This document shows, in pieces, positions 22,065 through 33,000 of a stretch of 64,000 nucleotides of DNA. A model generated the notes under the pieces. The model had not been told where the DNA came from. It saw only the letters and a list, made by a program, of their open reading frames with translations, and ran no database searches. Location: positions 19,637,501 through 19,701,500 of the forward strand of contig NC_084896.1 of the NCBI RefSeq assembly GCF_958979055.1, read 5' to 3'. The first letter of the stretch is position 1. Each line of letters opens with the position of its first letter. Source of the DNA: Alnus glutinosa. Its lineage: Eukaryota; Streptophyta; Magnoliopsida; Fagales; Betulaceae. The position numbers were made by a program, and so were the translations under genes.

Positions 22065-24152
22065 TTACCTGGTAGCCGAAGAAGATGCCGTAGTGATTTG
22101 TGAGGAACCTTTGTCACTATAACTATGGCTTGAAGACTGAGCCTGCTGGACTTCAGAAGCAGTAGCTGAAGATGTAGATGCCCTACCAGAAGGGGCAACA
22201 TAGGTTGGCACAGGCATCTTTGTTCCCAGATCAACGGGTAATGAAGCTTCAAAATCAAGCACACTAATGACTTTCCTTATTGAAGGCCTGAGACTATAAT
22301 CTGGGTGAGCACACCAGAGCCCTACGATCATCAACCGTTCCATTTGCTGCTCATCAAAATCTCCACACAATCTGGAGTCGGTTGCATCAAGAAGCTCTCC
22401 CCTTCCATACAGCTCCCAAACCCACTCCACTAAAATTATCTCGTCTTCCTTAGCATTCGATTCGATGGCTTTTCTTCCGCAGGCTATCTCCAAAGCCACA
22501 ATCCCAAAACTGTATATATCTGACTCCTTGCTAGCCTTGCCGGAGATAACACATTCAATGGCCATGTAGCCCATCGTCCCGGCCAAAGCCGTGGTTTGGG
22601 ATCCCTTTGCATGTTCCACCATCCTGGCTAAGCCGAAATCCCCAAGCTTTGCATTGAAACTTGAATCCAATATGATGTTGCTCGACTTTATGTCCCTATG
22701 GAGAACGCATTGCTCCAATTCTTCGTGTAAGTATAGCAACGCCGACGCCAAACCTTTAGCAATGTTGTACCTCGTCGCCCATTTTAACAAACTCTTACTT
22801 TTGAAAAGACGCGAATCCAAGCTGCCATTCGGAATGAATTCATAAACGAGTAGGAGATCTTTGTTTTCGTGGCACCAACCAATGAGTTGAACCAAATTCC
22901 TGTGCCTCAGTCCACTAATGCTCTTCACCTCAGATGCGTACTCCTTTACCCCTTGGTTGGACCCCCTTGACACCCTCTTGACAGCAACATAGGAATTCAT
23001 TTCTCTTAGAAATCCTTTGTAAACCCCACCGAACCCTCCTTCTCCAAGCTTATTTTCCTCTGCAAAGTTATTCGTTGCGCGAACCAATTCTTTGTAGGAA
23101 AATTTCTTTGGCCCTGTACCACGTTCAAATTCGTCGTCCATGGAAAGATCAAAGCCCAAATCCTCATCTCCTCCCCCTCTAGCCCGCTTCTTCCTTTTCA
23201 TAAGCCAAACTATCCCCAAACCCATAATTAAAACGCATCCACCCACGCTCAGCCCCACCACCAAACCTGCCTTGCTTTGTTTTTCATTCTTGTTTGGCTG
23301 TGGTTGTGGAGATTTCGGAATCAGAAGTGGTGTTGTTGATTCAAAAGACCACGAGCAAAGAATATGCAACTCGGAAATCAGTCCTGTTCCGGCCGTGAAG
23401 CCAAATTTAACCCTTTCTGGTAAGTGCTCTCTCAAATCAACTATAGAAGAAAGGTGTTGTTTTATTGGGACGTTATCATTAGTACTATTGAATCCAGTGA
23501 AGCTGACACTTAAATTTTGTGTGGTGGGATCGTAACTAATACTAGAACTGTATGCTCTATTCTCCTTAATGATGCTATACCATGTTGTCGAGTTCCGAGA
23601 TGTCATGCTGTTGATATTGATACCAACGTGCTCTCGAACTGGGTCAGGCGGATCCCATCCATCATTCCGGAAAGTATCAAATTCCACCGCAACGAATTTA
23701 TTTGTAGCTAAGAAAGCTGAGTCACTCATTTGCTTGCGGCTCACAAGGCCAATGCCAGAGCCATCTATTGGAATAGGTGGAGGGAAATCGGAGCCTGCAA
23801 GGAAGAACGTTAGCCCATCTGAATAGCTTTCTGCACCTTCCGAAGAGATGATAAAAGAGAAATTGGTAGTGAAACTCGCGACTTTTCCTGTACTGTTTTC
23901 CCAGAGTTGCATGGTGTCTGAATATCTGGCTCGACCCCAGTTGTCCACTTCATTCGGCGTGAGTCGAATGACTGAACCTGAGAATGTAGCGTTTCCTGTC
24001 GTTATTATAACTTCGGAATTAATTTGAGAAAAATCTGTGTAGTTGAATGATAACTGGGATGCGCAGGGGATTATGAGAAAGAGGAAAATAGTTGTCATCA
24101 TGTAGGGAAGATGAAGAAGATGAAGAAGCAGCTTTTGTGAATGGAAAGCCAT
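22065..24152 (-). CDS. LecRK A: L-type lectin-domain receptor-like kinase (clade IX-like), intact
   Basis: Single-exon gene, 695 residues, ATG at 24152. Signal peptide about 1-33 (FLFLIIPCASQ). Legume-lectin domain about 34-275 with metal-binding block VAVEFDTF...HVGININ and many N-x-S/T glycosylation sites. Membrane segment about 292-317 with a basic stop-transfer (KRKKRARGGG). Kinase about 349-637: LGEGGFGGVYKG loop, VAVKRV lysine, LHRDIKSSN (RD type), GDFGLARM, GTMGYMAIE. Serine-rich tail. Full length for the family. It should act at the plasma membrane, sensing extracellular ligands and phosphorylating inside; legume-type LecRKs are implicated in defence and cell-wall/plasma-membrane contact. 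The usual APE motif reads AIE. Kinase and tail are nearly identical to LecRK D at 55-57 kb, while the N-terminal lectin half differs much more. No frame damage. Confidence 0.93.
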   Translation of the reverse strand: MAFHSQKLLLHLLHLPYMMTTIFLFLIIPCASQLSFNYTDFSQINSEVIITTGNATFSGSVIRLTPNEVDNWGRARYSDTMQLWENSTGKVASFTTNFSFIISSEGAESYSDGLTFFLAGSDFPPPIPIDGSGIGLVSRKQMSDSAFLATNKFVAVEFDTFRNDGWDPPDPVREHVGININSMTSRNSTTWYSIIKENRAYSSSISYDPTTQNLSVSFTGFNSTNDNVPIKQHLSSIVDLREHLPERVKFGFTAGTGLISELHILCSWSFESTTPLLIPKSPQPQPNKNEKQSKAGLVVGLSVGGCVLIMGLGIVWLMKRKKRARGGGDEDLGFDLSMDDEFERGTGPKKFSYKELVRATNNFAEENKLGEGGFGGVYKGFLREMNSYVAVKRVSRGSNQGVKEYASEVKSISGLRHRNLVQLIGWCHENKDLLLVYEFIPNGSLDSRLFKSKSLLKWATRYNIAKGLASALLYLHEELEQCVLHRDIKSSNIILDSSFNAKLGDFGLARMVEHAKGSQTTALAGTMGYMAIECVISGKASKESDIYSFGIVALEIACGRKAIESNAKEDEIILVEWVWELYGRGELLDATDSRLCGDFDEQQMERLMIVGLWCAHPDYSLRPSIRKVISVLDFEASLPVDLGTKMPVPTYVAPSGRASTSSATASEVQQAQSSSHSYSDKGSSQITTASSSATR

Positions 24153-24216
24153 GGTTGGGACTTGGGAGAGAGGTTACCGGCCAATTTGTCATCAAATGTA
24201 TGACTTGGCGTCACAG

Positions 24217-24224
24217 CTATATAG
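24217..24224 (-). promoter_or_regulatory. TATA-like CTATATAG of LecRK A
   Basis: Minus-strand CTATATAG about 65-70 bp upstream of the ATG at 24152, a plausible TATA position. In LecRK D the aligned promoter lacks the bases spanning this motif (junction near 57364-57370). LecRK C lacks the whole proximal promoter block. Confidence 0.5.
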
Positions 24225-24783
24225 CTAGCTGCAGGTGCTAGTCTTGCAATTTATTGACAAAATGATTCCGTATGTTGAATTTTTCCTTTGAAAAGAAAGT
24301 TTTATGCTTAAATTTCTTCTTTGAGGACTTTTTCTAATAAGTGCCGCCATAGGTAAGGAACCGGGATCAGTAGGGTGCCACGATGCTCTAACGTCACCCC
24401 TATCTATTTATATATTTATTTATTTATTTTAAAAAAAGAGAAAAAAATAAAAATAAAAAGGAAAAACTTCACAAAAGGTATCAAACTAACGCACTTTTTT
24501 CCATCAAGGGTACTAATATTGCAAAAACGTTCAATTGAGTGTATGAATTTATCAAAACTATTCAATGTAGGGTATTCCGTCACCCTCCGTTCTAAATCGA
24601 TGACAGAACCCAAAATACGTGTTTCACGTGATTTACTTAAGCATTTCTTCCCTTTATACCCCTCAGAGCTCTCAAAAAAATTAACTAAAAACAAAAACCA
24701 TGCCACCTTCAAAATGTCCCGTTTGAATAAAAAATCACACTCTACGTCGTCGTCGTCGTCTTCTTCCCGCGTTTTCTCGCATA

Positions 24784-24942
24784 GTCAGCCCAGTTAAAGA
24801 TCAAGGCCACTGTGGATCTTGCTGGACATTCAGCACCACTGGAGTTGTTGAGGCAGCCTACTCTCAGGCATTTGGGAAGGGAATCTCTCTCTCAGAGCAG
24901 CAGCTTGTGGACTGTGCGATGGAAGGAGTGCTTAGCTAAATT
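24784..24942 (+). pseudogene. Captured aleurain/cathepsin-H-like cysteine protease exon
   Basis: Translates to [20 protein letters not shown], then [20 protein letters not shown] and LVDCA. This is the active-site segment of plant aleurain-type papain-family proteases, with the oxyanion Gln and catalytic Cys (DQGHCGSCW) preserved. The frame then leaves the family sequence and stops (CTTAGCTAA). A weak continuation resembling CNGG...SQ lies near 24985-25010. Pro-domain, catalytic His and Asn are absent, so it is not a functional protease. It is a gene fragment captured by the Pack-MULE. Confidence 0.8.
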
Positions 24943-25039
24943 AGTTGCCTGGGATTCCCTTACGTGGTTTGCTACCCTCATTGCAATGGCTGGGTATCTC
25001 AACAAATATGGTCTTTGTTTTTTTTTTTTTTTAAAACAA

Positions 25040-26470
25040 AATAGGTTAGTGATATTAGCCTAGCTACCACACCTATCACCAATGCAATTCCCAAAGATCA
25101 TGCAGCCTCTCAACATGACATATATGCTGCATATCATGCACACTCAGCCAAAGACACCTATGCAATCACCACAAATCATGATGTAGAATCCAGTGCCACT
25201 AATGCTCAGATCATCACAGAAATGCTTCATCGTTGTGGACTCTGTCACTGCCTCTCAGTTTGAAGTTCATGAAAACAAGATCTTAAACCACGGCATCCAT
25301 TGTTGTATCTCTTCTTCATTCACACAAAAAGTCTTTCACTCTCTTTCATGTACAAAAAAAAATTCATACTGTCATCACATCTCTCTTTAAGACGAACTCC
25401 TCCAATACCCACTCGCAAAAAACCAGTCCCACATTTCCTTCTCCAAATCGACAGTGTCTGTTCCCCCATCACCCCTGTCCTCATCCTCGTCTTCACCACC
25501 ACTCGGCCTCTTCATCTCAGCCTCAAACTCCGTGCACGTGGGCCCAACAACGGCACTCTCGGGCCTGTAGGCCAACAGGCCCGTCGTCATATGCTTCTGA
25601 TTCTTCTTCTTGATCAAACGATGACGTTTTCTCTATTTCTAGGCCTTTCTGCAAAGGCCCGTCGGGACCTTGTAGACGGCCAGGACGAGGAGGTTCATGA
25701 CGCTGCACAAACAGCACCAGCATATCGCAGCGCACTCCGTTGGCGACCGTCGCCGTCCCTCCGGCCATCTCCCCCAGCCGCCTCCTATCATTTATTAGAA
25801 AAATAAAGAGAAAACATAGATTTTTGTCTGTTGAAAGCCAAGACACAGAGACGAGACTGAGAGACTGATAATGAGGAGACTTTGAGGAAGAGCTGATGAA
25901 AGCTCACTGGTTCTGTGGCTTGACGGAAGATCCAGGAAAAATGACGTGGGCTGCTGCCAATGAGAAAATAAGAGCATGGAGTGAAGAAAGAAGAGAAGAA
26001 AGAAGACAAAGAAGGAAAAATGACATGGGCTGCTGCCAAAGTAAAGTTTTGTTTTTTTTTTTGGTGAAGAGAAAGGAGATGGTAAGTATCAGACTTGGTG
26101 TTTGAAGGAAGACTGGGTGAGAAAAGGGTTGACAGTTGCAGAAAGGAGAGACATCATTGGGTTAAAGGAATGGAGAAAGTTTGCATATGTTAGAAGGAGG
26201 AATGACAGTAGATTCGGTGACATAAACAGAGAACAGAAGAGAAAGGGTGACAGTTGATGAGAAGAAGAGAAGGATAACTAAAGAGAAGTTAGACTTTTGT
26301 CTGTTGAAGGCAGAAAACAGAAAACAGAGAAGCTTCAGGAAAGAAAGAACGACCATGGATCATGCTGTTGGTTGTGTCTGATGGAGCAGTTTGAGTTTGC
26401 CATCAAGAAACAAGATAGTTTTCCTATATGCTGTGGTTTGGTTTCGTTGTGAGTCAAGTACATAAACAAA
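25040..26470. other. Pack-MULE interior of unknown origin
   Basis: A stretch of higher GC (about 25380-25800) with Ser/Pro-rich potential on the plus strand and an acidic frame on the minus strand suggests another captured fragment. I do not recognise the family. An A/G-rich segment with repeated GAAGA tracts and internal near-duplications (about 25920-26040) follows. Confidence 0.4.
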
Positions 26471-26889
26471 GCAGGAGAGAGAAAACGATGGAAAAAGACG
26501 ACGACGACGACATAGAGTGTGATTTTTTATTCAAACGGGGCGTTTTGAAGGTGGCATGGTTTTTGTTTTTAGTTAATTTTTTTGAGAGCTCTGAGGGGCA
26601 TAAATGGAAGAAATGCTTAAGTAAATCACGTGAAACACACATGTTTTGGGTTCCGTCATCAATTTAGAATGGAGGGTGAAAGAATACCCTACATTGAACA
26701 GTTTTGATAAATTCATACACTCAATTGAACGTTTTGCAACATTAGTACTCTTAATTGAAAAAGCGCATTAGTTTGATACTCTTTTTGTGAAGTTTCCCCA
26801 AATAAAAATGAGTGTTTCGGTAGCAACCACCCTTTATGTGAAGGGAGTGGCAGGCCACCCCATGAGTCGGGTGGCCTCGGTTTTTTCGT

Positions 26890-27190
26890 GGATTTAGTTT
26901 TGATCTTTAATTCTAAGAATTCTCTAGGTTTTATGTATAGAAGGGTTTTGAATTTTGTATTTATATATTCTGCTTCTCATTATGCAACACCCCATCAATT
27001 GATATGAGAAGCAGGCTGCGCAACATCAGTAATGATGCATACTAGATTACAAGTGGCTTCATGAAGGAATTTAGAATTAATTCTAGCAAGAAAAAGTTAT
27101 GGAATTAAAATTTTAAAGAGGGAAACAAAATGACCAAAAATATCTCATTAAAAAAAATTAAAAAAGTTAAAAATAAAAAATAAAAAATTT
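26890..27190 (-). repeat. Relic of the LecRK 3'-flank module
   Basis: AATTCTCTAGG, the TATTTATATATTCTGCTTCTC and CACCCCATCAATTGATATGA region, AGGCTGCGCAACATCAGTAA and GTGGCTTCATGAAGGAA match, in order and orientation, the flank at 20880-21170 of LecRK A. No adjacent LecRK coding sequence remains. Confidence 0.6.
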
Positions 27191-27194
27191 GAAA

Positions 27195-27460
27195 ACAATG
27201 AGCAATTGCTAGCACTCAGTCAGGCAAAGGAGTTGGTGGATGCTCTTAACAAGTTGAGTAAAGCAAACAAGTCAAATCGGAATTTGAGGTAGTTTCTAAC
27301 AACTTCTCTTAACTTTAAAGTGCTATTTTTATTTTTATTGATTTTTTTTTCTTCTAATAAACAATAATTTTGTAGAGAGTACAAGTTGCAATGCCACATC
27401 ATTCATGGGATTTTTGAAAAAAAGAAAAAGCAAAAAGTGTAATAAAAATATGTGGTTCTT
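27195..27460 (+). pseudogene. Possible two-exon gene fragment, unrecognised
   Basis: Plus-strand sequence reads NEQLLALSQAKELVDALNKL then SKANKSNRNLR (about 27199-27289), ending near a GT (GGTAGTTTC). After a T-rich intron-like segment ending ATTTTGTAG (about 27374), EYKLQCHIIHGIFEKKKKQK continues. The amphipathic, splice-bounded pattern suggests a gene fragment, but I do not recognise the family. Confidence 0.35.
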
Positions 27461-29365
27461 GATAAATTGTCACTTATATAGGTGACAACATGTCAAATAT
27501 TGAATTGAAATTGGAAGGGGAGTTAGGATTTGAACTTATGACATCTGACTCTGATACTATATTAAATCACCACTTGTCCTAAAAGTTTAAGCCTTCAAGT
27601 TTTAACAATAGCGTTAGGCGATGGCTTCGATACTATGAAGTAAATCATAAGACTATGAAAATTAAAAGAGAACATTGGAATAAGAAAATAAAGAACCACG
27701 AAAATTAACATGTCACCTTATGTGTGGACTCAAATTTTATTTTTAATATGCGAGGCCCAACACGTAGAATATTTAAGTGAAATGAGAGAGGAAAGTGAGG
27801 GTTTGAGTTCATGACCTTTGACTTGAATACTATGTTAAATAACCACTTATCTTAAAAGCTTAAAACTTTTGAGTTCGAATAATGACGTTAGTCGATAGCT
27901 CTAATGCTACGAACAAAATCTTAAGACTATGAAAATTAAAAGAGAATACAAAAAAGAGTTTCTTCTAAAATGTTCTTGTTTCCTAGAAATTAGAGAGTTG
28001 AGAAACTCAACCCAACAAAGCCACATGGCTTAAATTAACCTTAGTTAATCTAAGTTTTCCTTTTTTCTAACTTCCCAAACTGGCAAACAATCTAACATTT
28101 CAATAAAAAGTAAATTTACTCAAGAGTAAACTACTCCTTTCCCAGATCCCAAATACTATAATTGGACATAAAATAAAATAAAAAGAAGAGACATTTGCAG
28201 TGACAACGGGGCAACCATCCCGGCCAGAGTTCATGACTCCTCCACTGCTGCATTAAAGGCCAGAGGGCCACGACGCTGTCACTCAGACTCTGATCGCACG
28301 GCTATGGTTCATCAACAGATCCTGTTTAAGTAAGGCCGTACTTCTCAGAGCAGAAATCGCGCTACATAAACTGCGCATTTATTTCTTAAGTTTTCGATGT
28401 GGGACGCTAATTACGTTAATTGTAGGTTTATGCGTACATTGCATAGGTCGACTAAATAGTATTATTGTGGACTCGAGGTCCTCTAGGCTCTAGCAATCTA
28501 TTATTAGACTATTTAGTTATTCACTCGATCATGCTATATAAGCAGATCTTCAATTTATTAAGTCACTAATTATATTTCACTTAAAAAAAATCAGTACTTA
28601 TTTTAAAAAGACAAACGGGTTAGAAATTTAATAATATTTAAGAATTATAATTCTAACTTCATGAAAGAAATTAAAAATAAATAATTAACGATCCAGGTAT
28701 AATTAAAATGCTATAGTGGGGTTTCAGAGCTGAGCCTATGCATGCCCCTGGGCATAAGTTAATCCAATCACTTTCTCTGCTTAGCAGACAAACTTCCAAA
28801 AATTTTATTGAAAGTGTCGAGAATAATTTCATTCAAATCGGCTTGTTCTTAGAATTTTAGGCCTTTGAGTCGGTATCGACCTAAGAAGAATTGACAACAT
28901 AACTCCCGAAATAGTTCTATTTCGAGACATAGATATTAAGCAACCAAGACAACAGGACTTCTAAGAAAGTTCTATTTTGGGAGATAGCACAAAGCAGTTA
29001 TTCTCGAAAATACGCGACAAGAGGTATATTCTGATTGGGTTCCAGAGATATAGACAACCTAAGATCGAGAGTCAACTCAGCCAACCAAAACTCAGGACAA
29101 GCGTGTCTCGGGGACTTAGTCATCAGCCCCAATTAAGGAATGAGTTGTAACACGGATTTCGTGGGATCACACTTGATCCCGAAAAATTCGGAATTGAAAA
29201 TAAATCTCGGATTTGCCGCCAAAGATCTCACCTGGAGGTTTATAAGGAAAGAATCATGAGATTGGAGGAGAGAAGAACCCGAGTCTAAGTCGGAATCTAA
29301 CGGTGCTCCCAAGCCAAAGAAGACGAAACCTTAGCAGTAAGGGTGCTCATCACGCAGCCTCTAAA
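27461..29365. other. Gene-free stretch with probable old LTR debris
   Basis: Two similar passages near 27540-27650 and 27820-27930 (GACATCTGACTC...TACTATATTAAATCACCACTT type and TTAAAAGAGAA) form a loose direct repeat. The part 28740-29340 has an LTR-like style (GAGTCTAAGTCGGAATCTAA), but no ends were fixed. No coding sequence is supported. Confidence 0.35.
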
Positions 29366-29369
29366 TAGG

Positions 29370-29625
29370 CCCATACCTCATATAGGGAATATGATCATTT
29401 CCATTTCATTAAATGAAATGGATACTCTCAATTTTAAATGAAAGGTCAGGATTTGAAGTTGTTGTATCTAATGGTATATATAAAGTCAATGTTGGTATAT
29501 TTTTCAAAATTTAAAATAATTATGTGAAATCATGTACTCTATTAGATGTATCAACTTTAAATCTTGACCATAAAATGGATAACATCTATTTCATTTGAAA
29601 TGGAGAGGATCCTATTCCAAGGTAT
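29370..29625. mobile_element. Foldback MITE with AAATGAAATGGA arms
   Basis: The left arm contains TTCCATTTCATTAAATGAAA and GTCAGGATTTGAAGTTGTTG. The right arm has CAACTTTAAATCTTGACC and TTTCATTTGAAATGGAGAGG. The arms pair as imperfect inverted repeats around an AT-rich loop. It is non-coding, and its exact ends are unclear. Confidence 0.55.
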
Positions 29626-30079
29626 AGAGGGGGACTGAATTTTTTGGATTAAACAGACTCTTTTTCTCACAAAAGTTAATTTAGGTAGACCTCCGGAAGG
29701 GTCTCCTAATTTTTAGTTATTTTATAAGAATATTTTGACAAAAGTAGCATTTTTAGCACACTTTGGTAGTTTGATGGGTCACATTAGTACACTTAGAAAT
29801 TCATGAGACTATTTTAAAATTGGCTATTAGTTCATAGGGTTATATATATATAATAAACAAAAATTGGTTATATATATATAATAAACAAAAATTTAAAATA
29901 AAAATGAAGTACTCTATAACATAACGTGTATAACAATAACAAAAAAAATGTATCTACGAAACTTCATAAATATGTGTGTAAAAATTAATATATTAATAAA
30001 GTAACATGTAGTACAAAAAGATAAACATAAAAGAGCAGAGTCCATACGATTGATATCAGCATTATTGCCATTATACCAG

Positions 30080-31090
30080 ACACCAAAAGTCTGTATAGGA
30101 TTCTAGTTCTACTATACAAAACACAAACAACGAAAACAAAGAACCAAACTCAAAGGAAGAGCAGGAAAAAACACCCAAAAAACCAAAAACCAGCTGGGTA
30201 CGTATCACATGACCAAGCTCCAATTATCAGTTAAATCAGTGACCGAAGAGGCATTTTCGCCCACCAAATCGTTACAGTCGGTTAATTAACTGAATTCATA
30301 CTAACCATAACAATTTCCGATTATTTCAGTTAAGTCAGTTACATGTCGGTCGGATAATCGGTTAATCGTGAGTTTTTCATATTGAGCAAAGACTGTTTTT
30401 TATGGGCCAAAATGAGTTTTTTTTATTTTTTATTTTAAAAACAATGTTGTTTCATTTGAAATAAAATGATGTCGTTTTGATTTCAAATAAAAAAAAAAAA
30501 ACACGTTCAGTTGAATTGGTTTGGTTAACAGCCTAAAAAAAATCTCTATTGCCTACCGAATCAAACCGACGTCGAAACAGTAGTTTTATTCTACCTACTA
30601 GCCGCTGGAAGTTAGTTGCCGGTTAGTGACGGTTTTGCGGGGGTCGGGGTTTCTGCCCACTCCTAATCAAGCATACAGCTGCCAAACTCGTTCAAAACCA
30701 TACCTACTACTGCAGAATACTACGGGAAATACCCCAATTATCACAAAGTTTAACATTTGCCACTGTGAGCTTGAATTTCCCAAGGCCTTTAACCATAACC
30801 CGAGTGCTAGCCTCCCAACATATGTGATATAAAAGCTGTTCTTCAGATCACAGCTGATTGCCAAACTTGAAGCTGTTTCTGAGCTTCCAAAGATTGTACA
30901 CAGCAGCTACAAAGAGCCAATCTACAAATTAAGGATGCTAAAATGGCTTTTGCTTTTCCAAGTCTTCACCCCTTCTAGAATAATATCACCCCAATCAAAT
31001 AACAACAGAGGAGCTTAAGCCACAATTTTGCAAAACTTCTTTCCAAAATCCAAATCCTTTTGCTCAACGACCCACATACAAAAAATAAAA
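30080..31090 (-). mobile_element. LINE 3' end relic, copy 2
   Basis: Nearly collinear with 14285-15620: AACACAAACAACGAAAACAA, the AGCTGGGTACGTATCA block, CAGTTGAATTGGTTTGGTTA, and at 30880-31000 the minus-strand zf-RVT-like tail (WGDIILEGVKTWKGKSK-type). Small indels distinguish it from copy 1. It ends at the point where CACTA element 1 interrupts the other copy, so the two regions are segmental duplicates. Confidence 0.6.
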
Positions 31091-31327
31091 ATTTAGACTT
31101 TTTCTTCTATGGACTCTTTTATTTAATCCTGCTTGCGTTTCCTAAAGTAAATTTTCATACCTGTTGACTGTTGTTGTAGCTGCAAGATCTTCAATTTCTT
31201 CACAGTAATGTTTTTCGAAATTACGGAATTTTAGGCCTTCAGGAACATAATTTTCTAGGGGGTTGTATATATATCCATTAATTGTTTGAGTTTCGGATAT
31301 TTTGATTGTCACGAAGCAAAACCCTTA

Positions 31328-31827
31328 TGTTAGGGAATATTCTCAACAATGAGCAAATGAGCTTACTAAATTTACGTAGCTAATTAATATATGAAGCCCG
31401 AAAGACTAATTAAAGTTGAGGCCATCAAGAGACAACTTCAATAAAAGCTCAAAAATATTTCAGAAGTATCCAATCCCGAGATATTAAAGATGTACGTTGA
31501 AAATATGTATCCCGGATACATTAAAGATATGAATCTTAAATATGTTGGAAAGAAATCTTAGAATCAGAAAATCAGTTCTCACACGATCTGGAACAACGAT
31601 TGAAAATCCATCTATAAATAAGTACAAATCATTATGTATGAGATAGATGCATGAATTTTTTTATTACAAAGACTTGATCTATATTATTTCTTAAAAATTG
31701 ATTTAGACATCGGAGTGGGTCCGGCTGACACCTCCGACAAGCTCCTTTATTGATATTTATTATTTTGTAGAGATAAAAGAAGAATTTTACAAAAACTTGT
31801 ATTTCCGTATTGAAAACAGTCCTAACA
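31328..31827. mobile_element. Probable solo LTR (gypsy type), 500 bp
   Basis: Begins TGTTAGGGAAT and ends CAGTCCTAACA, giving TGTTAGG/CCTAACA inverted termini. The 3' part holds GATTTAGACATCGGAGTGGG and CCTCCGACAAGCTCC, a motif pair typical of the 3' region of plant gypsy LTRs. No internal domain follows. Flanking 5-mers (CCTTA, CGATA) do not match, so the duplication is decayed or the ends are slightly misplaced. Confidence 0.6.
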
Positions 31828-31871
31828 CGATAGATTTATAATTTATTCAAAGATGTATATAAACGCTGTGG

Positions 31872-31875
<4 letters not shown>

Positions 31876-31911
<36 letters not shown>
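31876..31911. repeat. (TA)n microsatellite
   Basis: Uninterrupted TA run. The duplicated segment at about 20385 has only a short version, so it expanded after duplication. Confidence 0.9.
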
Positions 31912-31914
<3 letters not shown>

Positions 31915-32379
31915 ATTCTTTTGCTGAAGTTTGCCTTCGTCACCCACTTGATCTCCAAGTCCCTTGGAGCCCAACCCAAAATGGATTTGCATCTGGTCTT
32001 TTAGCCTTTATTTAAAAAATCTATAAAAATGTAAATTAAAATTGTATTATAATAATGTTTTAGAAAATTTAATTACAATATCATTCAATTTATCAGCCTA
32101 TTGCACTTCACCAAATAGTGGAATATTCTCTTCTAGTGTTATAAATTTATAATCAAACTAATAAATATGAAATGTAGTAATATTATTTAAAATTCTAGCC
32201 ATTCCATGTATTAAAGGTGGCATTAATTAAAAAGAAAACGGATGATCGAGTGGCTAGAAACTGATCATGTTGATTGGTGTTTCACGAACAACATGACGGA
32301 TAAACAGAAGCCGTATGAATGCTGATGACGGAGACCAGATTACACTTTATGCCCACTACATGCTTCATTTTACTTGAAA

Positions 32380-33000
32380 TTGGGAGTAGTTATTTCATGA
32401 CTATGATTTTATTTTATTACATTTAACGATATACATGATGTTATGTCATTTAAAAAATTTAAATAAATTAGTAATTAACATATTCACCACATAATATTAT
32501 ATATACAGTTAAATGTAACAAAATAAAATTCTTATTATGAAATCCTTCAATTCCATTTCATTTAAAAAAAGGATATCTTATTCCTCTACTTAACCACTGC
32601 CCCTAAACTACGAATATTTTTTTCGCAATGAGGTTTTGATTTATTAGCTCCTTTTAATCATATCTTGTTGTTTGATTTTTCTTCTTATTAGCCCCTTAAT
32701 TTAAAAAGCATAAAAAAATTAAATAATAATAATAATAAAAATATTTACGGCCACGCCATGGGTCAGCCAAAACTCACATCGACGACGTGGTGGGCCAGAC
32801 CCACAAACATGCTATGAGTCATTGTTTTTATTTTTTATTTTGTAACTTTTCTAATTTTATTTTTTTAATGAGATATTTTGGTAATTTTGTTTCCCTGATT
32901 AGAATTTTAATTCCATAACTTTTTCTTGCTAGAATTAATTCTAAATTCCTTCATGAAGCCACTTGTCATTTAGTCTACATTAGTTAAGGTGTAAAGGAAC
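32380..33000 (+). repeat. LecRK 3'-flank module, inverted relic
   Basis: Reverse-complement equivalent of 20990-21900: TTTTATTTTATTACATTTAA, CCACTGCCCCTAAACTA, TATTAGCTCCTTTTAATCAT, TTGTTTGATTTTTCTTCTTA and TCCTTCATGAAGCCACTTG are all present in order. It would be the 3' side of a plus-strand LecRK, but no coding sequence precedes it, implying a lost copy. Confidence 0.6.

Larger units (their letters stand above)
24460..26799. mobile_element. Pack-MULE (Mutator-like, non-autonomous), 2340 bp
   Basis: Two inverted arms of about 330 bp (24460-24795 and about 26475-26799) bound the element, starting GGAAAAACTTCACAAAA and, read from the other end, GGGGAAACTTCACAAAA. A perfect 9-bp direct repeat AAATAAAAA flanks it (24451-24459 and 26800-26808), the diagnostic Mutator target size. 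No MURA transposase frame is present. The interior has a papain-like protease exon (24784-24942) and other sequence of higher GC, hence Pack-MULE. It sits about 300 bp upstream of LecRK A. The arms look like reading frames on both strands because they are near-perfect reverse complements. Confidence 0.9.

Noticed and set aside
22591..23826. Plus-strand frames opposite LecRK A (and the same opposite LecRK D, 55746-57182)
   Set aside because: Antisense shadows of a strongly conserved coding region; identical shadows occur at both genes.
24375..24797. Frames on both strands in the Pack-MULE arms (also 26428-26667)
   Set aside because: They are reverse-complement images of the same inverted arm, with no conserved domain.
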